From an uncultured Clostridium sp. (lineage in GTDB: Bacteria; Bacillota; Clostridia; Lachnospirales; Lachnospiraceae), in the NCBI GenBank assembly GCA_958349075.1, contig CATWBR010000325.1, forward strand, positions 1 to 5,376: a stretch of DNA of 5,376 bases, in the 5' to 3' direction. Shown here one piece after another: positions 5,339-5,376 of the stretch. Every line of letters begins with the position of its first letter. Within the stretch, counting starts at the first letter, position 1. Under the pieces are notes generated by a model, which searched no databases, was not told the origin of the DNA, and worked only from the letters and a program-made list of their open reading frames with translations. The position numbers and the translations under genes were made by a program.

Positions 5339-5376
5339 GTTAATCTGTAAATTCCAATACTGTTCCAATAATTCTA

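Overview
The window looks like a chromosomal segment from a low-to-mid-GC Firmicute, most likely a Lachnospiraceae-type clostridium. The reasons are strong AGGAGG ribosome binding sites, short intergenic gaps, mixed base composition, a lipoprotein with an LSGC lipobox, and a CmbR/MetR-type LysR regulator. I cannot name the species. All recognised genes lie on the minus strand, so transcription runs from high to low coordinates.

In transcription order, trmB (tRNA m7G46 methyltransferase, 4610-5245) has its own likely promoter. Next come a basic 47-residue small ORF not recognised here (4368-4511) and a thioredoxin (4038-4355). The stop codon of the small ORF lies in the thioredoxin ribosome binding site. 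A perfect TATAAT stands in front of this pair. After a 160-base gap holding a probable promoter and a long stem-loop comes a LysR-type regulator (2966-3877), which resembles the sulfur-amino-acid regulators CmbR/MtaR. It ends at a convincing intrinsic terminator (2890-2932). The methionine ABC importer operon metN-metI-metQ (2794 down to 173) follows, with a candidate extended -10 promoter between the terminator and metN.

metN and metI overlap by ATGA. metI and metQ are separated by 145 bases that contain a 20-bp tandem duplication and a possible 43-codon ORF whose stop overlaps the metQ start, also as ATGA. Between the metQ stop and the operon terminator is a degenerate tandem array of 21-bp and 14-bp units.

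Functionally, MetQ captures methionine outside the membrane, MetI forms the channel and MetN drives uptake. The adjacent LysR protein is the natural candidate regulator, because no SAM riboswitch or T-box is visible in the short metN leader. No mobile element, CRISPR array, tRNA or rRNA was seen. The least explained items are the two small ORFs, the 3'-UTR repeat array and the structured leader of the LysR gene.
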